Assembly: GCA_036702975.1 (NCBI GenBank)
Contig: DATNPX010000012.1
Coordinates: 310,001 to 374,000 of the forward strand
DNA: 64,000 bases
Source of the DNA: DATNPX01 sp036702975
GTDB lineage: Bacteria; Cyanobacteriota; Vampirovibrionia; Obscuribacterales; Obscuribacteraceae
Reading direction: 5' to 3'
The position numbers were made by a program, and so were the translations under genes. Numbering within the stretch: position 1 is the stretch's first letter; every line of letters begins with the position of its first letter. Below the pieces are notes generated by a model, which was not told the origin of the DNA, did not search any database, and saw nothing but the letters and a program-made list of their open reading frames with translations. Below, piece by piece: positions 17,869 to 25,750 of this stretch.

Positions 17869-19877
17869 GGTTCTACAGTCAGATTGTGAGACTTTGACAA
17901 GCTCTCAATGCTTATACGTTTAGCATCTGCGGCTCTTATCAAATCTCCAAGCTCCCTCAAGGTCACATACTTTATAGTCATCAAGTTGCCAACTGCACGC
18001 TCTGAGCCGCAAGTGATAAGCAACTGCTCACTGCCTGAACACAAAGATAGCGCCTTTTCGAGCAATTTTCGCCTCTCAGATGCATCGTTTGTAGATTCTG
18101 CTTGTAAATATGAAACCAGTGCGAGATTGGACAAGTCGCGCGCTTTTGTCAACCGAATATGTTCCGGAGTTCCATCCTTCAGAAACTGCTCGTCGTAGAT
18201 TTTGAGCATTGCAAAGTAATGTTCCGCGGCAACGAGATCATGTTTGTCTCTGTAAAAGACTGCTAGATTGAGTAATGAACGAGCATAATCGGAATTAAAG
18301 CCACCTGAACATTTTGCCTTGGCGTCCAAAAAAATTCCTAGAAATTCAGACTCGGCTTCAGACATACGCTGTTCTTGAAAATCAATCCAAGCCAACTCGA
18401 GCAGCACAGAGGATCTATCTTCGGCTGGATAACTTTTTAGTGTTCTCAACAATTTCAGCCTCTCCCCATCAAGAACCTCGATGCGCCTGACTCTCTGTTC
18501 TGATTCGAAAATTTGCCGGGGCAAACCGACTAGACAGATAAGCCCAACAAAGAGAAAGAGCAAAATCAGACGCTGGTAAATGCTGTTGTATCGAGGTTTT
18601 GATAGATTATCGATAAGAAAATTCCGCTCTTCGCTCGCGGCACAGTACCAGTTGCTGACAATGGAGAAGATAAACTTGCCAACGTCTGCAATGAGAGGCA
18701 TGAAGATAAACGGTGTCAAAAGCCACCCCATCGGCAACAGAAGGCAGATATGGCGGGCTGCTTCAAATCCCGTCAAGTGATCGTTGTTCCAAACTAACAC
18801 GAGGGAAGATCTAACCGTAACTCTGTTTTCACGGTTGGAGTCTTCTCGAATATCAAGCCGTGAAAACAGATCAAGCCTATGTAAAAAACCAACTAAACAA
18901 ACATTAGCGATAACATCGCTGTCAAATAGGACGACATAACGCTGTAAGGCAAGCCTAGAGCAGGAGCGCTTCAACCAGCTGGAAAAACGTTGCCAGTCCT
19001 CGACTGGGATAAAGACTACGTAACTAGCGATCATCGCCAACTCGAACAACGGTATGTTGCAAACCCACTCGATTCCGAGATGGAAAAGAGCACCACACAA
19101 AAGCACCAAGTTCCGGCATGCGGGAATCCACACCAAAACCGGAAAAGCACCTTCGAGAATTAGAGCAAACCAGGCCAAGATTTTGAGAGACCAAATATGG
19201 TCGAAAACAAATGGCAGATCGAAACGTGCAAGGTCAGGACTTCTCGTTACATAGTAGACTGTCAGCCCATTCAACCATTGCGGACTGTGCAATTTATTCA
19301 AAAATGTAATAGCATAAACGAAGCAAACCTGCAGCTGCAGTACTCGCATGGCCCACTGCGGTTTGTTTACAGGACTGAAGCCACTTTTTCTCCAGTCAAA
19401 ACGCAATGACCGCAAAAGATTGTCGACAGAAAACGCCTCACCTGCATTGGAGACAGATATAATTAGCAAACCGATCTTGAGAAAAACGTCTGCACCGCTG
19501 TTGTTCAACGGAAAGTGATTGTTCATCGACAGGTAAAGAAGAAAAGCTAATACCGAACTTCTTCTTGTACTCAATCCGAACATCACAAAAATAATCAATA
19601 CGATGTACAAATAAAGAAACGCAAGGCGCAAACCATCCGACGGCAAAAGATCGATCAGGTCAAAACGCAGATCCGCCCCCCACCACAAACGTATCATCGT
19701 GCTTGCTGGTATAAGCGCGTGGCGCGAATAAAATAATCGCCAATCCAAAAGGCGCATACACACCGCATCTTGCAAAAGAAGCGCCGCAGCTAAAATACGA
19801 AATAAAGCCATCGGCACTGGTGAGCTAGGCTCAAACCAGAATCTGTTCCAGGCATCACCCAGTCTCGAAAACTTCAT
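17865..19877 (-). CDS. HTTM protein fused to degenerate DCC1-like and TPR regions
   Basis: 670 residues. Residues 1-300 are an HTTM membrane domain: PVPMALFRILAAALLLQDAV at 20-39, AMRVLQLQVCFVYAITFLNK at 176-195, and LFHLGIEWVCNIPLFELAM near 264-282. They align with the shorter protein at 5071-6009. From about 313, YVVLFDSDVIAN resembles the opening of DCC1-like (DUF393) domains, often fused to HTTM, but the usual DGDCxxC redox motif has lost both Cys. More membrane segments follow (375-400, 436-450). Residues ~460-660 are TPR-like helices. Coupled by ATGA overlaps to genes on both sides. Confidence 0.7.
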   Translation of the reverse strand: MKFSRLGDAWNRFWFEPSSPVPMALFRILAAALLLQDAVCMRLLDWRLFYSRHALIPASTMIRLWWGADLRFDLIDLLPSDGLRLAFLYLYIVLIIFVMFGLSTRRSSVLAFLLYLSMNNHFPLNNSGADVFLKIGLLIISVSNAGEAFSVDNLLRSLRFDWRKSGFSPVNKPQWAMRVLQLQVCFVYAITFLNKLHSPQWLNGLTVYYVTRSPDLARFDLPFVFDHIWSLKILAWFALILEGAFPVLVWIPACRNLVLLCGALFHLGIEWVCNIPLFELAMIASYVVFIPVEDWQRFSSWLKRSCSRLALQRYVVLFDSDVIANVCLVGFLHRLDLFSRLDIREDSNRENRVTVRSSLVLVWNNDHLTGFEAARHICLLLPMGWLLTPFIFMPLIADVGKFIFSIVSNWYCAASEERNFLIDNLSKPRYNSIYQRLILLFLFVGLICLVGLPRQIFESEQRVRRIEVLDGERLKLLRTLKSYPAEDRSSVLLELAWIDFQEQRMSEAESEFLGIFLDAKAKCSGGFNSDYARSLLNLAVFYRDKHDLVAAEHYFAMLKIYDEQFLKDGTPEHIRLTKARDLSNLALVSYLQAESTNDASERRKLLEKALSLCSGSEQLLITCGSERAVGNLMTIKYVTLRELGDLIRAADAKRISIESLSKSHNLTVEP

Positions 19878-20476
19878 GGCTGCAGGAGATCGCTCTCCTT
19901 AACTTTATAAACAATCAAAATATCAGTATGCAGGCGATGCGGAAGATCATGCCGACCTACAATTGGGCCGTTGGGAGCTGGAATTTCGCCTACTTTCAAA
20001 AACAGTGTAACCAGCATTGGTTCGTTTTCTGCGTCAGCATTTGCTCGTGCAAGGGTTCGGCAAATGTCAGGTAAATATTCGGCGAAGTCGGTCGAAGGGA
20101 GAGCATCGACGAAAAGTTTCCGCATTTTCTCGCGCATGTATCTCTCACTCAGGCTCATCAACTCCATTCGCGGAAATTCATAGATTTTCGTCGAACCATC
20201 GGCGAACGTAATATTAGCCACCATCCGCTGGTGCCATGGTCGGGCGCCTGTGCCAAACATGTTCCAAACTTGAGAGATGGAGAACAGATTTACGAGAGCA
20301 CGCAGACGGCTCATAATTCTATCTTTGGTATCAGAACTTGGAAGATTGCAAACGGTGACGGTGCCAAAATATAAGAGCACCACAATGGAGATTAATAGTT
20401 TGTGCCAGCGAGGGAACTGAATTGTTTCAACGCTTCGAGGTATCTGAGCGTCATAGTCGTTGACCAGGTGGCTCAT
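19874..20476 (-). CDS. Membrane-anchored companion of HTTM protein (paralogue)
   Basis: 200 residues with one membrane segment (LLISIVVLLYFGTVTVCNL, about 28-46) and a soluble domain with ADGSTKIYEFPRMELMS, YMREKMRKLFVDALPS and a closing YKVKESDLL. It is the counterpart of the 177-residue product at 4541-5074, and the gene order relative to the HTTM gene is the same. A GAGG ribosome site lies 7 bases before the ATG. First gene of a four-gene overlapping set running to 12740. The function is unknown. A role in docking or activating the HTTM protein is inference. Confidence 0.7.
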   Translation of the reverse strand: MSHLVNDYDAQIPRSVETIQFPRWHKLLISIVVLLYFGTVTVCNLPSSDTKDRIMSRLRALVNLFSISQVWNMFGTGARPWHQRMVANITFADGSTKIYEFPRMELMSLSERYMREKMRKLFVDALPSTDFAEYLPDICRTLARANADAENEPMLVTLFLKVGEIPAPNGPIVGRHDLPHRLHTDILIVYKVKESDLLQP

Positions 20477-20545
20477 TTGCGTGCCTCAGCTCAGCTTGAT
20501 TCGGCTTGTAGCCTTCAATTCACCTGAAGTGACTCTTCCTCAAGG

Positions 20546-21826
20546 TCACTTGATTGTTCTAAAAACCGTTATGAGTTTCCTATCGTCTTGAATAATATAT
20601 CGGTAATTCGCAAAAAAATTATCGCCGAGAAGAGGATAATCGCGAGGATTTCCGGCACTTGATTGCGTGCGCAGGTTCCCCCAGCCTTCTATATGGCAAG
20701 GAACTTGATATTGAACCAGAGGACCAATTGCAACAGATCTGAAAACAACGTCACCCGAACTTCTCACGGCATTATTTACAGTCTCGACTTTCACGTCGGG
20801 CACAAGGCCCGGGTCGATTCCCCTCAGCTGATCGAGGCCCATGAGCATGCCGCCGGACTCCAAGATGATCATGTCCGTGCTTGCTCCATTAACTTGTACA
20901 GTGACCAGCTTATGACCATCCGGGGTCATGCGATATGGAATCTCGATCTTCTCTTCACCTGGACGAGGAGCATCGTCGGCCAGCTGATCTCCACCCGAGC
21001 GGGTCGGCGTTGGACCTTTAATCGGACTTGCCTTAGGCGTGTGCAAAGCCAGATATCGGTGAGCAGTGGTTTCATTGGCCATTGCGACTTCTTGCTCATA
21101 GCGAGCTCTAAAATCGTTGCAAAGCTTGATTGGTGTGGGTGTATAGTTGCACACAGCAAAATCGAATGCCACCACTCTCGTTCGCTCGATCTTTACTTCA
21201 GCCCGGTAAATTTTGGCTTGTGGGTTGAAGTTAAGCCTTGATGCCCGCAACCAATTAAGCCCTATCATAGATTGTTTGCCAGGCGCAAATTTAAAGCTCG
21301 TCCAAATACCGTTGATTTTGCCCCTGAGCGGCTCAACTTGATTGATCAAGCTAAGTTGATAATGCTGCTGTTCTGGCGTCAATACTTCTGTGCCGAAAGA
21401 AAAGTCAGGAGCTACACCTGGACCTTCAAGTGGCGCGATGCCTTGAATCCCACCAGCAGGAGCGGCCGTAGTCCGATTGTTCTGCCAGTGCCGCAAATAG
21501 ACCGGATCAAGCTTTTGGAGAGCACTTTGGGCTCTCACACATGCGGCAGAATCGGGAAATCTTTCACAGCAAATTTTGTACAATTGAGTCGCATTTGCTG
21601 AGTGTCCGAGCTGTTGCTGGCAAAGTGCATCCATGTACATGGCATTGGCATTATCCGGCTCGCTGCGCATCAAAGAAGCAAAAATAAGTTCGGCATTCCT
21701 ATAGTCACCGGCAGAGAATGCTTTCATCGCCTTGTCGTATGGCGAGTTGCTCCCAGCAAGGGCAAGCTGCGGCGCCATCGAAAAGAGGAGGCCGACAAGG
21801 ATTGTTAAAATGCTATATCGCTTCAT
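20546..21826 (-). CDS. Secreted TPR and retropepsin-like protein
   Basis: 426 residues. Signal peptide (SILTILVGLLFSMAPQLALAG). A short TPR region covers residues 28-110 (AMKAFSAGDYRNAELIFASL, DALCQQQLGHSANATQLY). The C-terminal ~130 residues look like a clan AA aspartic-protease fold: YRMTPDGHKLVTVQVNG, then a flap-like part, and LLGDNFFANYRYIIQDDRK, which matches the usual LG-x-[DN]-FL-x-[RN]-[FY] element. The expected catalytic DTGA/DSGA is replaced by ESGG, so catalysis is doubtful. The start overlaps the upstream gene's stop (ATGA). Probably a periplasmic binding or former protease module. Confidence 0.6.
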   Translation of the reverse strand: MKRYSILTILVGLLFSMAPQLALAGSNSPYDKAMKAFSAGDYRNAELIFASLMRSEPDNANAMYMDALCQQQLGHSANATQLYKICCERFPDSAACVRAQSALQKLDPVYLRHWQNNRTTAAPAGGIQGIAPLEGPGVAPDFSFGTEVLTPEQQHYQLSLINQVEPLRGKINGIWTSFKFAPGKQSMIGLNWLRASRLNFNPQAKIYRAEVKIERTRVVAFDFAVCNYTPTPIKLCNDFRARYEQEVAMANETTAHRYLALHTPKASPIKGPTPTRSGGDQLADDAPRPGEEKIEIPYRMTPDGHKLVTVQVNGASTDMIILESGGMLMGLDQLRGIDPGLVPDVKVETVNNAVRSSGDVVFRSVAIGPLVQYQVPCHIEGWGNLRTQSSAGNPRDYPLLGDNFFANYRYIIQDDRKLITVFRTIK

Positions 21827-22293
21827 TTACGTCCCCATATCCGCAGCCAATAACGATTTTTTTTGGTATGCACTAAATATTCCGCATTGAAGATCTCTAC
21901 AGTGTTCGGATGCCGATACAATTTCCAGGCTTGAATATTTCCCAAATCATTGACGAATTCACTTTGAGCCAGATGGTTCTCAGTCCACCAGGTTGCAATC
22001 CGATGGATGCTATCTTGGTCCCGAGACCATTCTGGCGAGCGCAACCGAATCACATCCGGACTCTCAAAATAGATCCAGATGTCAAAATAGCCGCCAAGTT
22101 GTCCACCACCGGTCAAATTCTGTACGCGGTCAGGTTGATTAGTGAAATATTCTTCGAATACTTGTTTGGGATCGACCGTATAGGCCTTCTGAAAAGCCAT
22201 GACTCCGTAAATGATCGCACCGATAGCCAAAATAACTCCAATCCCAATCAAGAGAGGCATCGGCGAACTGTTTTTCTCTGAGATTCTCTGCAT
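21823..22293 (-). CDS. Small single-pass membrane protein, unknown
   Basis: 156 residues. Hydrophobic helix PLLIGIGVILAIGAIIYGVM at about 13-32, then an extracytoplasmic domain of about 120 residues rich in aromatic and charged residues (YFDIWIYFESPDVIRLRSPE, RIATWWTENHLA, YWLRIWGRK). No family recognised. It lies 7 bases after the TPR/thioredoxin-like gene and overlaps the next gene by ATGA, so it is part of the same transcript. Confidence 0.6.
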   Translation of the reverse strand: MQRISEKNSSPMPLLIGIGVILAIGAIIYGVMAFQKAYTVDPKQVFEEYFTNQPDRVQNLTGGGQLGGYFDIWIYFESPDVIRLRSPEWSRDQDSIHRIATWWTENHLAQSEFVNDLGNIQAWKLYRHPNTVEIFNAEYLVHTKKNRYWLRIWGRK

Positions 22294-22300
22294 CTACCGC

Positions 22301-23011
22301 TCAAAATTTCTGTATGAGGTTAAGTAAGGCTCTGTCTTGTAGAGGCGGCACGCCAGACCATAAAACCGTATCACTCAGTGGTCGGTCCTGATTTTGATTG
22401 GTACCATAAGTTGGAATGTTGCTTCCCGGCTTTGGCTCACCGAGAATAACCATGTAAGGATGTTTCTTGTAAACCTTATACTCTTCGATACGCGGATCAC
22501 CGTTTTCAATGAAAATCGGCTGCCACGATGTCGGTCTTAGCTTCACGACCTTATTCCAGGCGTTGCCCGCCTCCTGACATTGCTTACATCTGTCTCGATC
22601 GACGAACAACAACACCATTTTGATGTTGCCTTTGTTCTCATAGCTAATAGCTTGTTGTTGGCTATTGGTCAACGTTTTTGCATGCTGCAAACGATCCAAG
22701 CCAGCCTGGGCTTTCCATTTCAAGTCTCCTGTGTCGTGAAGCACGACAAACTGAAATTCCTCACGCGCTTGGTCCAAGGCATTCAAGCCTTGAAAGCACA
22801 AACCCTGGTAATACCGCACCAGAAGATTATTGGGATTGACGTCCCGAAACTTTTGAAACTTAATGAGCGCCTTCTGATATTGCCCGGCGTTATAGTCCTT
22901 CACGGCTTCATCAAAGGTAGGTGGGGCCGAAGTCGTACCAGCGCTCGCCACCATTGGAACAAAGACGATAAGACAGGCTATGAATATCGCCGAAAACAGG
23001 CTTTTACGCAT
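22301..23011 (-). CDS. Secreted TPR protein with thioredoxin-like CxxC domain
   Basis: 236 residues. The ATG at 23011 is chosen because GGAGGT lies 7 bases upstream and a signal peptide follows directly (SLFSAIFIACLIVFVPMVASA). Residues ~32-110 carry TPR helices (AVKDYNAGQYQKALIKFQKF, YYQGLCFQGLNALDQAREEF). After that, MVLLFVDRDRCKQCQEAGNA has the beta strand plus Cys-x-x-Cys of thioredoxin-like proteins. YKVYKKHPYMVILGEPK resembles the later strand with the cis-Pro. A periplasmic redox or metal role is likely. First gene of the minus-strand run reaching 12740. Confidence 0.65.
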   Translation of the reverse strand: MRKSLFSAIFIACLIVFVPMVASAGTTSAPPTFDEAVKDYNAGQYQKALIKFQKFRDVNPNNLLVRYYQGLCFQGLNALDQAREEFQFVVLHDTGDLKWKAQAGLDRLQHAKTLTNSQQQAISYENKGNIKMVLLFVDRDRCKQCQEAGNAWNKVVKLRPTSWQPIFIENGDPRIEEYKVYKKHPYMVILGEPKPGSNIPTYGTNQNQDRPLSDTVLWSGVPPLQDRALLNLIQKF

Positions 23012-23291
23012 ATGGACACCTCCGAGCCCAGACGAACGTCTGTGCATAAACCAATTTTATACCGATCACAGCGATTTTCGCAGCATTCAATCCAGGCCGG
23101 CCTGAAAAAGAAACCGCCAACTCTGACGCGGTTAGCCTAGATACCCACTCGACCTTAAGCAAATCTCAGCAGTCAGCTCGCGGCAGTCGGATAGAGCCAC
23201 CGCATGTGGAGGCATAAACACTAACGACTTTTTCTCTCGTGCCGCAAAATCAAGCGGACACTCAACTGGCGCGCTCTCTCTCAGTTATTAG

Positions 23292-24311
23292 CTACTTCAC
23301 GAGCGCAACTTGCTTCTTTTTCACCTGACCGAGATAGTAGGGCGCCGTGCGGCACACTGTCTCTTCAAAAGAAGTCTGTTTGAAATCTAGCTCCTGCACA
23401 GCTTTCTCCGAGCTGAAAAAGATCTCTTGCTGACTGAGCCAGGCATTTTGTTTCGTCAGTGGCGCATTCATTCCAAGAACCGGGAAGACTGTCTCACTGA
23501 TGGAGCCAAGAAAAGTGAGGACTCCGCCCGGAATAATAAACAACGGCGGACGCGCGTTGTTTATACGAGCAAAGATAAGAGCGGCTGCCCAGTATGAAAG
23601 ATTGGCGCTGACGAGCGCATATCTTTCACCAACTCGGCCCATGGCGCCGGCATTTACGTGCGCGTCGACTACATCATTGATGTCTGAAAAAGCAACACCG
23701 CCTGCTGGTACGCCGATCATAGAACCGCGCGACATAGCGGCAAAGATGGCATGGTGATGGGGGTGCGTGTCACCCTCGCCAAAGATGATTCCAGGATTCA
23801 AAACAATCGTGTCCAGACCGGCTTTATAAGCGTGATGGATCTCGAGCTCCGCTTCGTATTTGGTATCACAATAAGTGAGACTACGGCCGCCGAGATTATA
23901 TTCAATCGATTCATTCCCAATAGTGCCGGCCGGAGGAATGCCCATCGCAGCCACTGAACTTGTATGAATCAGTCTTTTCACTTTGTGCTGCAAACAAGCA
24001 TTGACAATGTTTTGCGTCCCTATGACATTAACGCCGTATTGTCGTTGAAAGTCTTTCTTGTTATAGGAGACAAGACCGGCAAGATGGTAAACGTAATTGC
24101 AACCTTCCATAGCCGAAACAACTTGCTCGAAATTGGTGATATCGCCGCCTCGATGTTCGATCGGCAAATCTTGCAAGGTTTTAGGCGCAGAACTGGAACG
24201 TCCGAATGTGCGCACGTCACAGTTTTTCTCGCACAGCTTTCGCACAAGTTTAGAGCCGATGAATCCTCCGGCACCCGTGACAAAAATTTTTCCAGAAAGT
24301 GGTGCGTCCAC
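23292..24311 (-). CDS. NAD(P)-dependent epimerase/dehydratase (extended SDR)
   Basis: 339 residues from GTG 24311 (GGGA just upstream). Rossmann motif VTGAGGFIGSKLV near the N-terminus. Active-site region HTSSVAAMGI, then YCDTKYEAE with the catalytic Tyr-x-x-x-Lys, and LNPGIIFGEGDTHPH downstream. Most like HpnA/dihydroflavonol-4-reductase or 3-beta-hydroxysteroid dehydrogenase-type SDRs, which reduce or epimerise keto/hydroxy groups. The product is unknown. Last gene of a seven-gene minus-strand cluster beginning at 30771. The 280 bases after it hold nothing recognisable. Confidence 0.8.
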   Translation of the reverse strand: MDAPLSGKIFVTGAGGFIGSKLVRKLCEKNCDVRTFGRSSSAPKTLQDLPIEHRGGDITNFEQVVSAMEGCNYVYHLAGLVSYNKKDFQRQYGVNVIGTQNIVNACLQHKVKRLIHTSSVAAMGIPPAGTIGNESIEYNLGGRSLTYCDTKYEAELEIHHAYKAGLDTIVLNPGIIFGEGDTHPHHHAIFAAMSRGSMIGVPAGGVAFSDINDVVDAHVNAGAMGRVGERYALVSANLSYWAAALIFARINNARPPLFIIPGGVLTFLGSISETVFPVLGMNAPLTKQNAWLSQQEIFFSSEKAVQELDFKQTSFEETVCRTAPYYLGQVKKKQVALVK

Positions 24312-24356
24312 GAGAATCCCTAGTCAAGACAAAGATTTAGACCAGACAGCATGCTA

Positions 24357-25400
24357 TCAGGAAACTTCTTGCCGTGCTCCTTTTTCCGAGACAATTCTCT
24401 CTTCCGTCTCTCGCTTGTAGGAAGCAAAGGCATCAGCCAAACATGTTGGCTTGATCTGCAGCACGGGCTCCAGCGCATTATCAGAGCAGCCATTATTTTC
24501 GAGGGCCAATTTGATTTGGTCTTTACTCACCATGGGCACGTCCTGAAAAAGTTCGCAAAACACTGCACCAATTGAAGCGATGCCGGGAGGGATATTCTTA
24601 AAATCTCGCTTCTCTCCCGCAACTTCGAGTGCCAACCGCTCGACAAACTGCCTCATGGTCAGTTGCTCCGGACCGGCTATGTTCAAACATTGCCCATAAA
24701 CTGTAGTATCGCTAACGGGTCTGGCAAGCGCCTCCGTAACAGCCTTGACCACATCTTGAATAAAGATCGGCTGAATTATGTTGGCACCGCCAGCGATGAG
24801 CGGCACAGTGGTCTTTTCGCTGATAAGCTTGAGGTATCTAGCGACGAGTTTACTGTTACGTCGCCCAAAGGTTTGGCCCAATATCAAGGCTGGACGAAAA
24901 ATTACTGACGGCAAGCCGCTATCACGTAACACCTTCTCAGCTAGCCACTTCGTTTTGTGATACTCAGCATTTGCATTTTCGCGTGTGCCCAAACTGCTGA
25001 TCATAATTACTTTGTCGACGCCGTTCCGTTTGCAACAATCAACGAAAGATGCTGTTTGATGGATGTGCAAATCGGTCAGCGTCTCGCCCCGCTTGGGCGC
25101 CACACTGCCAATTGTGTGGATGGCGGAAGCAGCGCCTGAAAAAGCTTCATTGAGCGTTGCCTGAGAATCTGGCGCGCCAAGCATCCCGCGATAAACCTGA
25201 GCCCCGGTTGACTGCAAAAGCTTCACGTCTTCTTCGGTTGATTGAGGACGAACCAAACAACGAACCTTATAACCAAGATTGCGCAGAGCAGCGGTAATGT
25301 GAGAGCCGACATATCCTGTAGCACCATCCACAACAACGGTGCCGTTGCGCTCAATGGAGCTGCCTTGATTGACTCCGGATTGGGAGGGCTTATTCGTCAC
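24357..25400 (-). CDS. Atypical SDR, NAD(P)H-binding (NDUFA9-like)
   Basis: About 347 residues. A GTG at 25400 is chosen as start because it forms a 4-base GTGA overlap with the stop of the upstream Mpo1-like gene and has AGGAGG 11 bases upstream. An ATG at 25439 would overlap by 43 bases. Motif VVDGATGYVGSHITAALRNLG is the glycine-rich NAD(P) site. KVRCLVRP follows, and MISSLGTRENANAEYHKTKW is the catalytic-helix region (Tyr-x-x-x-Lys kept). Similar proteins are quinone/NADH-binding or reductase-type atypical SDRs. Context suggests a reductase in a pathway with two further SDRs and a GH3 enzyme. Confidence 0.75.
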   Translation of the reverse strand: MTNKPSQSGVNQGSSIERNGTVVVDGATGYVGSHITAALRNLGYKVRCLVRPQSTEEDVKLLQSTGAQVYRGMLGAPDSQATLNEAFSGAASAIHTIGSVAPKRGETLTDLHIHQTASFVDCCKRNGVDKVIMISSLGTRENANAEYHKTKWLAEKVLRDSGLPSVIFRPALILGQTFGRRNSKLVARYLKLISEKTTVPLIAGGANIIQPIFIQDVVKAVTEALARPVSDTTVYGQCLNIAGPEQLTMRQFVERLALEVAGEKRDFKNIPPGIASIGAVFCELFQDVPMVSKDQIKLALENNGCSDNALEPVLQIKPTCLADAFASYKRETEERIVSEKGARQEVS

Positions 25401-25669
25401 CGCTCGAGTGTCCTCCTGCTGCCATTGAAGCGTTTCCACAAGTGTTTAAGCAGGGTAACCTCACCGACTTCATTCCCTTGAGCTCGGTGGCCAAGATATT
25501 GAAAAAGATATCCGACAAAGATGAGCACAAGAGAACGCATGATCCGTCCTGTGAACAAATCATAGAGTCCAATAAAAACTGCTGGCACGCCGAATATATG
25601 CAACACAGCATTAACTGGATGAGCGTGTCTCTGGCAATAGTCAACTATAAAATTTACGACCGCCTTCAC
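25397..25669 (-). CDS. Mpo1-like (DUF962) membrane protein
   Basis: 90 residues from GTG 25669, preceded by GAGGA at good spacing. The sequence HAHPVNAVLHIFGVPAVFIG, then GYLFQYLGHRAQGNE, has the His pattern (HxxHPxN...H, GHxxxxxN) of the Mpo1/YGL010w family. Yeast Mpo1 is an iron-dependent dioxygenase that shortens 2-hydroxy fatty acids by alpha-oxidation. Bacterial members are uncharacterised. Two membrane helices fit. It overlaps the next SDR gene by GTGA, which links it to the cluster and suggests a fatty-acyl substrate there (inference). Confidence 0.7.
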   Translation of the reverse strand: MKAVVNFIVDYCQRHAHPVNAVLHIFGVPAVFIGLYDLFTGRIMRSLVLIFVGYLFQYLGHRAQGNEVGEVTLLKHLWKRFNGSRRTLER

Positions 25670-25680
25670 TGCTCATTCCT

Positions 25681-25701
25681 CTTTTTTCTTTTTTCTTTTT
25701 T
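25681..25701 (-). repeat. Three tandem 7-base repeats (AAAAAAG on minus strand)
   Basis: Three exact copies of CTTTTTT on the plus strand, followed by a partial copy. It lies 12 bases upstream of the GTG of the Mpo1-like gene and borders its ribosome binding site, in the 81-base gap after the upstream SDR gene. Confidence 0.85.
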
Positions 25702-25750
25702 CTTTGCAAAGTTTTCAATCTGCATCAACCCTCATAGCCTTCAATTGAGG

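Noticed and set aside
20663..21241. Plus-strand open frame of 192 codons
   Set aside because: Complement of the TPR/retropepsin-like gene.
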